Assembly (NCBI RefSeq): GCF_025630775.1
Contig: NZ_JAOSZE010000006.1
Span: 1-64,000, forward strand
DNA length: 64,000 nt
Direction of reading: 5' to 3'
Origin: Actinoplanes sp. KI2
Lineage (GTDB): Bacteria; Actinomycetota; Actinomycetes; Mycobacteriales; Micromonosporaceae
Each line of letters begins with the position of its first letter. Position 1 is the stretch's first letter. A program made the position numbers and the translations under genes. Shown here piece after piece: positions 55,382 through 63,113 of the stretch. The notes under the pieces are model-generated. The model had not been told where the DNA came from and did not search any database. It saw only the letters and a list, made by a program, of their open reading frames with translations.

Positions 55382-56577
55382 GACTCTGCTGCGGCGGCGG
55401 CGATCAGCGCGATCGCCTCCGCCGCCGGCATCGCTGGCAACTGACGTCCGTCGCGCAGGCGGAGAGCGACCAGGCCGTCCGCCGCCTCCCGCTTGCCGAC
55501 GATTCCCGCGTACGGGACCTTCCGCTCGGCCGCTCCCCGAATGCGTGCCCCGATCGACCCGTCGTGGTGCACCTCGGCCCGCAGTCCCGACTCGATCGCC
55601 AGACGCCGCAACGCCTCCGCCGCCGCAGACTGCTCCTCCGAGATCGGCAGCACGTCCAGCTGGACCGGCGCGTACCAGAGCGGGAACGCGCCCTCGTGCA
55701 CCTCGATCAGATGCCCGAAGAGCCGTTCCATCGATCCGGCCAGGCTCCGGTGCACCATCACGGGCCGCTGTCGGCTGCTGTCCGCGGCGACGAACTCGAG
55801 CCCGAACTGCGCCGGCATGTGGAAATCGACCTGGATGGTGGAGAGGCTCCACTCCCGTCCGGCGGCATCCTCGACCTGGATATCGATCTTCGGCCCGTAG
55901 AAGGCCGCCTCGCCCAGCGCCTCCTGATAGGAGATCTCCGACCTGTCGAGGGCGGCGCGCAGGAGCGCCGAAGCCCGCTCCCACATGTCGTCGTTGCCGG
56001 CGTATTTTCCGCCCTCGCCGCGCAGCGAGAGCTGAACCGACGAGGGCCGCATGCCCAGCGCGTCATGCGCCCGGCGCATCAGCCGCAGGACTTCGGCCAC
56101 CTCCGACCCGACCTGGTCGAGGGCGCAGAAGATGTGCGAGTCGTTGAGCTGGATCGAACGCACCCGGGACAGGCCGCCGAGCACGCCGGACCGCTCGGCC
56201 CGGTACATCGGGCCCAGCTCGGCGATGCGGAGCGGCAGGTCGCGATAGGACCGCTGGCGGGACTTGAAGATCAGCGCGTGGTGCGGGCACAGGCTCGGCC
56301 GTAGCACCAACTCGTCCCCGCCGAGCACCATCGGCGGGAACATGTCGTCGGCGAAGTTCTTCCAGTGCCCGGACAGCTCGTACATCTGCCTCTTGCCCAG
56401 GGCGGGGGAGTAGACGTGCTGGTAGCCGGCGCGCCGCTCCAACTCGTACAGATAGGACTCCACCTCGTGGCGGGCGGCCGCGCCGGTCGGCAGCCAGAAC
56501 GGCAGGCCGGCGCCGATCAGCGGGTCGGAGTCGAAGAAATCGAGCTCGCGCCCGAGCTTGCGATGGTCGACATGCAT
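55348..56577 (-). CDS. threonyl-tRNA synthetase paralogue lacking TGS and editing domains
   Basis: 409 residues covering only the class II catalytic core and anticodon-binding domain of ThrRS; it starts exactly at the core (DHRKLGRELDFF) and lacks the N-terminal TGS and editing domains (about 240 residues) of full ThrRS. Zinc ligands that select threonine are kept: Cys97 (RPSLCPHH), His148 (LNDSHIFC) and His276 (VMVHRSLAGSMER). Motif 2 (YRAERSGVLGGLSRVR) and motif 3 (GSMERLFGHLIE) are intact, so aminoacylation is plausible, with poor proofreading against serine. It could be a stress or inhibitor-resistant second copy. SD GAGGAG (56591-56586) and a Thr-codon leader precede it. Confidence 0.88.
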   Translation of the reverse strand: MHVDHRKLGRELDFFDSDPLIGAGLPFWLPTGAAARHEVESYLYELERRAGYQHVYSPALGKRQMYELSGHWKNFADDMFPPMVLGGDELVLRPSLCPHHALIFKSRQRSYRDLPLRIAELGPMYRAERSGVLGGLSRVRSIQLNDSHIFCALDQVGSEVAEVLRLMRRAHDALGMRPSSVQLSLRGEGGKYAGNDDMWERASALLRAALDRSEISYQEALGEAAFYGPKIDIQVEDAAGREWSLSTIQVDFHMPAQFGLEFVAADSSRQRPVMVHRSLAGSMERLFGHLIEVHEGAFPLWYAPVQLDVLPISEEQSAAAEALRRLAIESGLRAEVHHDGSIGARIRGAAERKVPYAGIVGKREAADGLVALRLRDGRQLPAMPAAEAIALIAAAAAESQAGADVRARP

Positions 56578-56580
56578 GAC

Positions 56581-56638
56581 GGGGTCTCCTCGGTCAACGC
56601 AGAGCGAGACCCCGAACCCCGGGCATCTCGCCCGGGGT
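56581..56638 (-). promoter_or_regulatory. competing hairpins before the ThrRS-like gene
   Basis: On the minus strand, ACCCCGGGC/GCCCGGGGT (56638-56616, 5-nt loop) is followed by GGGGTCTC (56613-56606) pairing with GAGACCCC (56588-56581). The second hairpin takes in half of the SD sequence GAGGAG. GACCCC, also available upstream in the first hairpin, could instead pair with GGGGTC and release the SD, giving a switch. Confidence 0.55.
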
Positions 56639-56651
56639 CGTGTGCGCTAGG

Positions 56652-56705
56652 TCAGCAACGCCGGGACTTCTCCGGCGTCGTCGTCATGGACCAGCGCTTC
56701 ATCAT
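56652..56705 (-). CDS. Thr-rich leader peptide (MMKRWSMTTTPEKSRRC)
   Basis: A 17-residue ORF with three consecutive threonine codons (ACG ACG ACG, 56684-56676), located 75 nt upstream of the ThrRS-like start. TACCAT lies 7 nt before its ATG, so it is probably leaderless. Its end pairs as a hairpin (CGCCGG/CCGGCG). Threonine codons in front of a threonyl-tRNA synthetase gene point to a charged-tRNA(Thr) sensor. Confidence 0.65.
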   Translation of the reverse strand: MMKRWSMTTTPEKSRRC

Positions 56706-56712
56706 GCGGCCG

Positions 56713-56718
56713 ATGGTA
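56713..56718 (-). promoter_or_regulatory. -10 element of the Thr leader
   Basis: TACCAT on the minus strand followed by 7 nt and the leader ATG at 56705: leaderless layout. Confidence 0.5.
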
Positions 56719-56760
56719 GGGCGCGCGAATGCGGCCGCGCAGCCGATTTACCGCCCTCCG

Positions 56761-57759
56761 TCACGCCTTCGGCACCGCCAACTCCGCGATGACGGCCCGG
56801 TGGTCGCTGCGCGGAATATTTCGCACGCTCAGCTCCCGTACGCCGATCCGCCGGTCCACGAGCACGTGGTCGATGGTGATCTTGGGGATGCCCGGGTGCC
56901 CCTCGTACGGCCAGGTCGGTACCAGGCCCTGGCCGGTGGCCGCCCCGGCGTCGCGGTACCCGGTGGCGATCAGCCGCCGCAGCGGCGCGTGGTCGAGCGT
57001 CGCGTTGAAGTCGCCGAGCAGGATCCGCGGCGGGCCGCCGGGGTCGGCGGGCGGCTCGGCCTCGAGGTCCTGGCGCCAGTCGGGGTTGACCCGCAGCGCC
57101 CACGGGGCGAGCGGGTGCGCCGACTCGACGAGCAGCGCTCCCGCGCCGGGCGGCTGGATCGTCCCGTACGCCTGCTCGAAGCCGCCCCGATTCCGCTGGT
57201 GTCCCGCCTCGCGTACGGGAAACCGGGAGTAGAGGCCGGAGCCCAGCGCGCCGGGCTCGGCGGCGAGCGACGCGTAGGGGAGCAGATCGCCGAGGCCGGC
57301 CTTGGCGAGCGCGTCCTTGGCGTCGGGGGTGAACTCCTGGACCGCCAGCACATCCACGCCCTGGTCGCGGACCAGCCGGACGATCGTGTCCGGGTCCGCG
57401 CCGCCGATCAGCAGGTTGCTGGTCATCACCCGCAGCCGCACGCCGTCGGCCGGTCCGCGGCCGCCCGGGACGGCCCGGGGCAGCACGAACACGGCGAACG
57501 CCGCCACCACCACGATCGCGAGCCCGGCGGCCGGCCAGCGCCGGGTGCCCAGCGCCAGCGCCGCGGGCACCAGCGACCAGGCCGCCACGTACGGGGTGAA
57601 GGCCAGCAGCTGCACGAGCGGCCCGCGGTCGAGGCCGCCGAGCCGGACGAGCGCCCAGAGCAGGCCGGGCAGGATCAGCAGCCAGATCAGAACGGTCACG
57701 GCAACCCTTCGTCGGTTCCTGGCCGGTCGTGCCTCCGGCAGCACCCCCATGATCGTCAT
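56761..57759 (-). CDS. membrane endonuclease/exonuclease/phosphatase-family protein, copy A
   Basis: A 332-residue protein with three N-terminal transmembrane helices (VAVTVLIWLLILPGLLWALV; VAAWSLVPAALAL; LAIVVVAAFAVFVLP), then an outward-facing EEP domain with RVMTSNLLIGGAD, VLAVQEF (catalytic Glu), LLGDFNATLDH and ITIDHVLV...RSDHRAVIAEL. Metal-dependent phosphodiesterase or phosphatase; substrate unknown. ATG 57759 fits a leaderless promoter (TAGTGT 7 nt upstream). It is a close paralogue of the next gene, in tandem and same orientation. Confidence 0.87.
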   Translation of the reverse strand: MTIMGVLPEARPARNRRRVAVTVLIWLLILPGLLWALVRLGGLDRGPLVQLLAFTPYVAAWSLVPAALALGTRRWPAAGLAIVVVAAFAVFVLPRAVPGGRGPADGVRLRVMTSNLLIGGADPDTIVRLVRDQGVDVLAVQEFTPDAKDALAKAGLGDLLPYASLAAEPGALGSGLYSRFPVREAGHQRNRGGFEQAYGTIQPPGAGALLVESAHPLAPWALRVNPDWRQDLEAEPPADPGGPPRILLGDFNATLDHAPLRRLIATGYRDAGAATGQGLVPTWPYEGHPGIPKITIDHVLVDRRIGVRELSVRNIPRSDHRAVIAELAVPKA

Positions 57760-57766
57760 GGTCGCG

Positions 57767-57772
57767 ACACTA
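57767..57772 (-). promoter_or_regulatory. -10 element of EEP gene copy A
   Basis: TAGTGT on the minus strand, 7 nt before ATG 57759; no ribosome site. It shows copy A is transcribed separately from copy B. Confidence 0.5.
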
Positions 57773-57823
57773 GTGTCCGGTCGCCGGACCGGCCGGGGCT
57801 CGCACCGGGTCTGCACGACATGT

Positions 57824-58807
57824 TCACGACATCGGCACGGTCAGCTCGGCGACCACCGCGCGGTGGTCGCTGCGGGCGATCCGGTGCACGGTCACCTTGC
57901 GTACGCCGATGCGCTTGTCGACCAGGACGTGATCGAGGGTGATCGGCGGGACGCCGGTGCCCCACGTCGGCACCAGCCCGGCGCCGGTCGCGTCGGCGGC
58001 ATCCCGGTAGCCGCGGCGGATCAGCGCGCGCATCGGCGCATGGTCGAGCGTCGAGTTGAAGTCGCCGAGCAGCAGCCGCAGCGGCGTTTGCCTGCCTGGG
58101 GTGGGCTCGGCCGCGAGATCCGCGCGCCAGAGCGGCAGCGCCAATCCGGCGTAGGGGGCGAGCGGGTGCGCCGACGTGACGGCCAGCGCCCGGGCGTGCG
58201 GCGGCCGGATCGTCGCGTACGCCTGGAGGTTGCCGCCGACCCCGCGCTCGGAGCCCGGCCCGGTCATCGGAAAGCGTGAGTAGAGCCCCGATCCGGTGGT
58301 GCCGTGCGCCGGGTCGTCGGCGAGCGCCTGGTACGGCAGCAGCGTGCCGAGGCCGGCCTCGGCGAGCCCGTCCCTGGCCGGCGTGGTGAACTCCTGCACC
58401 GCCAGGATCGACACGTCGTCCCGCCGTACGAGTCGCACGATCGCGCCCGGATCGGCCTGCCCGACGTACATGTTGATGGTCATCACGGTGATCGGTAAGC
58501 CGTCGGCGGGTCCTTTGTCGCGGTCCGGGAAAGCCCGCGGCAGCACGCACCCGGCCAGCGCCAACGCCGCGACGGCACCGATCGCGGCGATCAGCCGTCG
58601 GCGGGCCGCCAGCGCGATCGCCGCCGGCACCCAGGCCGCCGCCGCGGCGTACGGGGTGAACGACACCAGCTGGACCATCCAGCCCCGCTCGAGGCCGAAG
58701 AGACGGATGACCGCCCACGCCACGGCGGGCGCCACGAGACCGGCGAGCACCACGGTCCGGACCAGCCGCCACCCCCGCCGCACGGCCGGCGGGCTGGTGA
58801 TCGTCAT
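57824..58807 (-). CDS. membrane endonuclease/exonuclease/phosphatase-family protein, copy B
   Basis: A 327-residue tandem paralogue of copy A with the same plan: three N-terminal helices (VVLAGLVAPAVAWAVIRLFGL and two more) and an EEP domain with TVMTINMYVGQAD, ILAVQEFTTPARDGLAEAGLG, LLLGDFNSTLDHAPMRALIRRGYRDA and ITLDHVLVDKRIGVRKVTVHRIARSDHRAVVAEL. Catalytic residues appear intact. ATG 58807 lies 6 nt after TACGGT (58819-58814). The 64-bp gap to copy A and separate promoters suggest a duplication with independent expression. Confidence 0.87.
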   Translation of the reverse strand: MTITSPPAVRRGWRLVRTVVLAGLVAPAVAWAVIRLFGLERGWMVQLVSFTPYAAAAAWVPAAIALAARRRLIAAIGAVAALALAGCVLPRAFPDRDKGPADGLPITVMTINMYVGQADPGAIVRLVRRDDVSILAVQEFTTPARDGLAEAGLGTLLPYQALADDPAHGTTGSGLYSRFPMTGPGSERGVGGNLQAYATIRPPHARALAVTSAHPLAPYAGLALPLWRADLAAEPTPGRQTPLRLLLGDFNSTLDHAPMRALIRRGYRDAADATGAGLVPTWGTGVPPITLDHVLVDKRIGVRKVTVHRIARSDHRAVVAELTVPMS

Positions 58808-58873
58808 TCCGCGACCGTACCGGCGGCGCGGTGGATGGGCCCCGAAGCGATGCCCCGGGGCCCATCGTGTCTC

Positions 58874-60220
58874 TCAGATCTCCGCGTCGACCAGCTCGCC
58901 GATCCCGGCGGCGGCCAGCTCGTCCCGGATCACCGCGGCGTCGCCCTCCACCACCAGGGTCATGCCGCTCGGCTGCAGGTGCTCGGCGGCGGCCCGGGAC
59001 ACCTGCTCGACGGTCGCCTCCAGGTATTCCCGGCGCACCGCCGGGTAGTAGTCGTCCGGCAGGTCGTGCAGCACCAGCGTGCTCAGCGCCCCGACGATCG
59101 CGCCCGGCGTCTGCATCTCCACCGACAGCTGGCCGGCTCGCCACGAGCGGGCCACCGACAGCTCGTCCTCGGTCACCCCGTCCAGCTGGGTGCGGGCGAT
59201 CTCGCCGATCGTGTCGGTGATGGCCGGCACGGTCACCGCGGTCTGCACCCCCGCGGCGACCTCGAAGCGGCCGAAGCGCCGGGTCATCGCGTAGCTTCCG
59301 CGGATTCCGTACGTGTAGCCGCGCACCTCCCGGATCAGGTGGTTGAGGCGGGACGTGAACGCGCCACCCAGCACGGTCGCGGCCAGCGTCATCGGCACGT
59401 AGTCGGGGGTGGACCGCTCCGGCGCCCGGTGGCCGATCCGCAGCGTCGACTGCACGCTGCCGGGCCGGTCGACCAGGATCACCCGGCGCTGCTCCCGTCG
59501 TTCCCACGCGAGCGGCCCGCCGCCGGTGGTGTCGGCGCCGGTCGTGCCCGCGAACGCCGCCTCGCCCAGCGCGGCCAGGTCGAGCGTGTCGAGGTCGCCG
59601 GCCACCAGCAGCACGCCCGGCCTGGTCAGCCAGGCGCCGTGGTACGCGACCACGTCGTCCACGGTCACCGCGGCCACCGAGGCGGGGTCGCCGTGCAGCG
59701 GGCGGCCGTAGCGGTCGGCCGCCCCGAACAGGTCGGCGCGCAGGGCCGCGTCGGCGCGCGGGCCGGGCTGCGCCCAGTCCATCCGCAGCGCGGTCACCTC
59801 GTCGTCGCGGACCCGGATGACGTCGTCCGGGTCGAGGCGCGGGGTGCGGGCCGCCTCCGCCGCCAGGCGCACGGCGCTCAGCAGCAGCGGGACCGGCGCG
59901 GAGACGCCGACCCGGAACGAGTCCCAGTCGACCGCGGCGGACAGCTCGGCGCCGAGACCCTCGAGCGCGAGAGCGTAGGCGGCCGAGTCGCGGGTCTTGG
60001 TGCCCTCCTCGAGGGACTTGGCGAGCACCGTGGCGGTGCCCTCCCGGCCCGCGCTCTCGTGCGCGGCGCCGGCCCCCAGCATCAGCATCGAGCTGGCCAG
60101 CAACTGGCCGGGCAGGTGGGCGGCGATCACCGTGCCGCCGGCCACGCTCACCCGGCGGATCTCCGGGAACGTGTACGGGCTCGGCGGGCCGGCCGCCGGG
60201 CGGTTGGCGACGAGCGTCAT
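58874..60220 (-). CDS. M16-family peptidase, non-catalytic partner
   Basis: A 448-residue M16 (pitrilysin/processing-peptidase) fold subunit. The HxxEH zinc motif is absent: the corresponding place reads AAHESAGREGTATVLAKSLEEGT. The C-terminal half has the substrate-binding pattern FTSRLNHLIREVRGYTYGIRGSY (R/Y pair) seen in subunits that complement a catalytic one. ATG 60220 overlaps the stop of the upstream M16 gene by 4 bp, so the two are made together and likely form a heterodimer with one active site. Confidence 0.9.
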   Translation of the reverse strand: MTLVANRPAAGPPSPYTFPEIRRVSVAGGTVIAAHLPGQLLASSMLMLGAGAAHESAGREGTATVLAKSLEEGTKTRDSAAYALALEGLGAELSAAVDWDSFRVGVSAPVPLLLSAVRLAAEAARTPRLDPDDVIRVRDDEVTALRMDWAQPGPRADAALRADLFGAADRYGRPLHGDPASVAAVTVDDVVAYHGAWLTRPGVLLVAGDLDTLDLAALGEAAFAGTTGADTTGGGPLAWERREQRRVILVDRPGSVQSTLRIGHRAPERSTPDYVPMTLAATVLGGAFTSRLNHLIREVRGYTYGIRGSYAMTRRFGRFEVAAGVQTAVTVPAITDTIGEIARTQLDGVTEDELSVARSWRAGQLSVEMQTPGAIVGALSTLVLHDLPDDYYPAVRREYLEATVEQVSRAAAEHLQPSGMTLVVEGDAAVIRDELAAAGIGELVDAEI

Positions 60221-61533
60221 GCCTCTTCCCCTTCCGGGAGGTAGGTCAGGGTCACCCGGGACTCGGGTCGGAGGGCGTACGCGGCCGCCTCGGTCACGTC
60301 GTCGGCGGTGATCGCCAGCCACTGCGGGAGGCGGTAGGCCACCGTCGCCGGGTCGCCGAACTGCGTCGCGTACCGGCCGAGCGTGTCGGCCCGGCCGCCC
60401 ACCGTGGACAGCGACCGCCACCAGGCGGTGGTCAGCATCGCCTTGGCCCGGCTCAGCTCCTCCTCCGTCACCGGCTCGGTCACCAGGCTGTCCACCACCT
60501 CGGCCAGCCCCTCCTCGAGCTCGGCGACGTCCACGCCGTCCTTCACCGTCGCGGTGATGATGATCGGCGCCGGGGCGTGCGCGAGGTCCACCCCGTACGA
60601 GCCGATGTAGTCCGGCTGGGCGATCCGCTTGCCGTCGGCGAGCCGCTGGTAGAGCCGGCTGCCCCGGCCGTTGCCCAGCACGGTGGCGAGCACGGTGATC
60701 GCGTCGTACCCCTTGGTGCCGAACGGATGCGTCCGGTGCGACACGTAGAGCCGCGCCGCGGGCACCGCCGCGGTCACCGTCTCCCGCACCGGCGTGGTGG
60801 CCGGCCCGGCGAGGTGCCCGGGCGGCGCCGGCGGGATGTCCGGCACCGGCGCGAGCGTTCCGAAGTACTTTTCCGCCAGGGCGTACACCTCCTGCGGCGC
60901 GGCATCGCCGGCGACGGTGAGCACGCAGTTGTTCGGCGCGTAGTACTGCTGATGGAAGGCCTTGAAAGTGTCCAGGCTCGCCGCGTTCAGGTCCTCCATC
61001 GACCCGATCGTGGCGTGGTGGTACGGGTGGCCCTCCGGGTAGAGCAGCTCGAGCAGGCGCAGCCAGGCATCCCCGTACGGCACGTTCTCGTACCGCTGGC
61101 GGCGCTCGTTCTTCACCACCTCGCGCTGGTTGTCCAGCGTCTCCTGGGTGAGCGCCGGAACCAGCCCGCCCATCCGGTCGGCCTCGAGCCACAGCGCCAG
61201 CTCGAGGTGCTCGGACGGCATCGTTTCGAAGTAGTTCGTCCGGTCCGGGTTGGTGGTGGCGTTCAGCGAGCCGCCGTTGCCCTGCACCAGCCGCATGTGC
61301 TCGGTCTTCTGGACATGCACCGAGCCCTCGAACATCAGATGCTCGAAGAGATGCGCAAAGCCGGTCTGCCCGGCCGGCTCGTGCCGCGAGCCCACGTCGT
61401 ACCAGAGGTTGACGCAGACGACCGGTGAGCTCCGGTCCTCACTGACCACGACCCGGAGGCCGTTCGCCAGTCGCGTGGTTTCAATAGGCCACGGATAGCC
61501 GGTCGTGACAACCGGCGCACTTGGGGACGTCAC
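60217..61533 (-). CDS. M16-family zinc peptidase, catalytic subunit
   Basis: A 438-residue protein with the inverted zinc motif HLFEH (His61, Glu64, His65) followed by the distal Glu region (REVVKNERRQRYENVPYG), so catalytically complete. It starts TTRLANGLRVVVSEDRSSPVVCVNLWYDVGSRHEPAGQTGFAH, as in processing-peptidase-like bacterial enzymes. No signal peptide is evident, suggesting cytoplasmic peptide turnover; some relatives are exported. It starts at GTG 61533. The M16 partner follows with a 4-bp overlap. Confidence 0.92.
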   Translation of the reverse strand: MTSPSAPVVTTGYPWPIETTRLANGLRVVVSEDRSSPVVCVNLWYDVGSRHEPAGQTGFAHLFEHLMFEGSVHVQKTEHMRLVQGNGGSLNATTNPDRTNYFETMPSEHLELALWLEADRMGGLVPALTQETLDNQREVVKNERRQRYENVPYGDAWLRLLELLYPEGHPYHHATIGSMEDLNAASLDTFKAFHQQYYAPNNCVLTVAGDAAPQEVYALAEKYFGTLAPVPDIPPAPPGHLAGPATTPVRETVTAAVPAARLYVSHRTHPFGTKGYDAITVLATVLGNGRGSRLYQRLADGKRIAQPDYIGSYGVDLAHAPAPIIITATVKDGVDVAELEEGLAEVVDSLVTEPVTEEELSRAKAMLTTAWWRSLSTVGGRADTLGRYATQFGDPATVAYRLPQWLAITADDVTEAAAYALRPESRVTLTYLPEGEEA

Positions 61534-61619
61534 CCACCCATACTGCCCTGTTCCGCCCGCTGCCGCGCATGATCGATATCGCCTGGCGGCCGGGCGGGTG
61601 ACGATGCGATGCTGGGCGC

Positions 61620-62048
61620 GTGCTGGAGGATGTCCGGGTCAACGACCGCCTGACCATTCCGGCGGCCGAGCTGGCCTGGCGCTTCTCGCGGTCGAGCGGC
61701 CCCGGCGGCCAGGGGGTGAACACCACCGACTCGCGGGTCGAGCTGTCCTGGGACGTGGCCGGCTCGCCGCTGCTGCCGCCGACGCTGAAGGAACGCGCGC
61801 TGGGTCGGCTCGGCGCGCGGCTGGTGCACGGCGTGCTGACCGTCACCGCCTCCGAGCATCGCTCCCAGCTGCGTAATCGCGAGGCCGCGGCGGACCGTCT
61901 CGCCGCCCTGGTCGCCTCGGCGATCGCGCCGCCGCCGCGGGCCCGGCGCGCCACCCGGCCGACGAAGGGCTCGGTCGAGCGGCGCATCGCCGACAAGAAG
62001 CGCCGCGGCGAGACGAAGCGCAACCGCCGCTCCTACCCATCCGACTGA
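61620..62048 (+). CDS. arfB: ArfB-type peptidyl-tRNA hydrolase (ribosome rescue)
   Basis: A 142-residue release-factor-like protein with the catalytic GGQ (residues 29-31, SRSSGPGGQGVNTTDSRVEL) and a basic C-terminal tail (SVERRIADKKRRGETKRNRRS) that enters the empty mRNA channel of stalled ribosomes. It lacks codon-recognition domains, as expected for ArfB/YaeJ. GTG 61620 opens the conserved domain; no strong ribosome site is seen. It is convergent with the glycosylase-like gene, with repeats of that gene's end between them. Confidence 0.93.
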   Translation: MLEDVRVNDRLTIPAAELAWRFSRSSGPGGQGVNTTDSRVELSWDVAGSPLLPPTLKERALGRLGARLVHGVLTVTASEHRSQLRNREAAADRLAALVASAIAPPPRARRATRPTKGSVERRIADKKRRGETKRNRRSYPSD

Positions 62049-62052
62049 CCCG

Positions 62053-62150
62053 TTCGTCAGCGGCGGTTGAAGGACACCGCGTCGCTTTCGTCAGCGGCGG
62101 TTGAGGGACGCCACGCCGCGTCCGCTTTCGTCAGCGGCGGTTGAAGGGCG
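62053..62150 (-). repeat. tandem copies of the glycosylase-like gene 3' end
   Basis: TTCGTCAGCGGCGGTTGA occurs at 62053-62070, 62087-62104 and 62127-62144 (spacing 34 and 40 bp). On the minus strand each encodes P-F/L-N-R-R-stop. Only the last copy is the real gene end (stop at 62133-62131); the other two are downstream relics. Confidence 0.9.
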
Positions 62151-63072
62151 CCACGGCCTCGCGATTGCGGGCCGCGCCCTCCGGCCCCAGCAGCTCGTCG
62201 CAGACGCGGATGAGCCGGGCCCGCAACGCCGCGGCCCGCCGCGCGAACTCGCGCTGCCGGGCCACGTACTCGGCCTTTCCCTCCGGCGTCTCGATCTTCA
62301 CGGGATCGAAGCCGTACGAGCTCAAGTCGTACGGGCTCGCCTGCATGTCGAGCAGCCGGATGTCCGTCGCCAGCGCGAAGCAGTCCAGCGCCAGCGCCCC
62401 CGGCACGGCCGGGCCCAGCTTCTGTGCCCATTTGTGCACGTCCATCGCCGCGTGCAGACACCCCGGCTGATCGAGATCGACCTGCGTCGCCCGGGTCGGC
62501 TGCAGGCGGTTCAGCCCGACGGCCTCGGGCGTGAAGAAGCGGAACGCGTCGTAATGCGTACACCGGATGGGGTGGTCTTCGACGACGCGGTTGGTCTCGG
62601 CCTGGCCCAACCGCAGCGGCAGTGGATGCCGGTGCTCGGGGGAGCGGTACACCATCGCCCATTCGTGCAGCCCGAAACAGCCGGAGAAGACCGGGCGGGA
62701 CGACGTCGCCGTCAGCAGCCCGTGGATGTAGCGGACGCTTTCGCCGCGGGCGTGCAGGAAGGCATCGACGTCGAGGGTGACCACGCCGTCCGGGAACGTG
62801 CTGTAGAACTTCCACGCCGCGTGTTCGGCCACGCCGGACGGGGCCGGCGACAGGCCCGTCCCGATGCCCGGATGCCAGCGGCGCAGCTGGGCCGGGCGGG
62901 TGCCGTAGTAGTCGTAGAGGAAGTCCTCGATGGCGTGTTTCTCGCCGGTGGCGCGGCGCTCGCGATGGCCCGCGGTCATCGCGTCGGCGCGCTCGGCGTG
63001 GGCGCGGGCGAGGGGAATCCAGGCGACGGAGGGCAGCGTCGTGGTGAGCGGCCTCCCCTGCTTGATCCCCAT
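62131..63072 (-). CDS. conserved actinobacterial protein, often annotated 3-methyladenine DNA glycosylase
   Basis: A 313-residue protein (PLARAHAERADAMTAGHRERRATGEKHAIEDFLYDYYGTRPAQLRRWHPG near the N-terminus; GCFGLHEWAMVYR; HPIRCTHYDAFRFFTPEAVGLN; CLHAAMDVHKWAQKLGP). Databases commonly label this family 3-methyladenine DNA glycosylase, but I see no helix-hairpin-helix glycosylase motif, so that function is unproven. The conserved His/Cys/Asp pattern could bind metal. ATG 63072 is preferred because TACGCT (63084-63079) lies 6 nt upstream, a leaderless layout; a longer frame exists. Downstream repeats duplicate its stop region. Confidence 0.75.
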   Translation of the reverse strand: MGIKQGRPLTTTLPSVAWIPLARAHAERADAMTAGHRERRATGEKHAIEDFLYDYYGTRPAQLRRWHPGIGTGLSPAPSGVAEHAAWKFYSTFPDGVVTLDVDAFLHARGESVRYIHGLLTATSSRPVFSGCFGLHEWAMVYRSPEHRHPLPLRLGQAETNRVVEDHPIRCTHYDAFRFFTPEAVGLNRLQPTRATQVDLDQPGCLHAAMDVHKWAQKLGPAVPGALALDCFALATDIRLLDMQASPYDLSSYGFDPVKIETPEGKAEYVARQREFARRAAALRARLIRVCDELLGPEGAARNREAVAPFNRR

Positions 63073-63113
63073 CCCGTCAGCGTATCCAGCCGAGGCGATC
63101 AACACGATCACCG

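Noticed and set aside
56578..56760. T-box riboswitch controlling the ThrRS-like gene
   Set aside because: No T-box consensus (the conserved tRNA acceptor-binding bulge) is present; a Thr-codon leader peptide explains the layout better.
60221..61192. Upstream extension of the non-catalytic M16 gene
   Set aside because: It lies inside the catalytic M16 gene in another frame; ATG 60220 overlaps that gene's stop by 4 bp and begins the real protein.
62131..63072. Confident call of 3-methyladenine DNA glycosylase activity
   Set aside because: The family carries that label, but no glycosylase motif is visible, so only the conserved-protein call is made.
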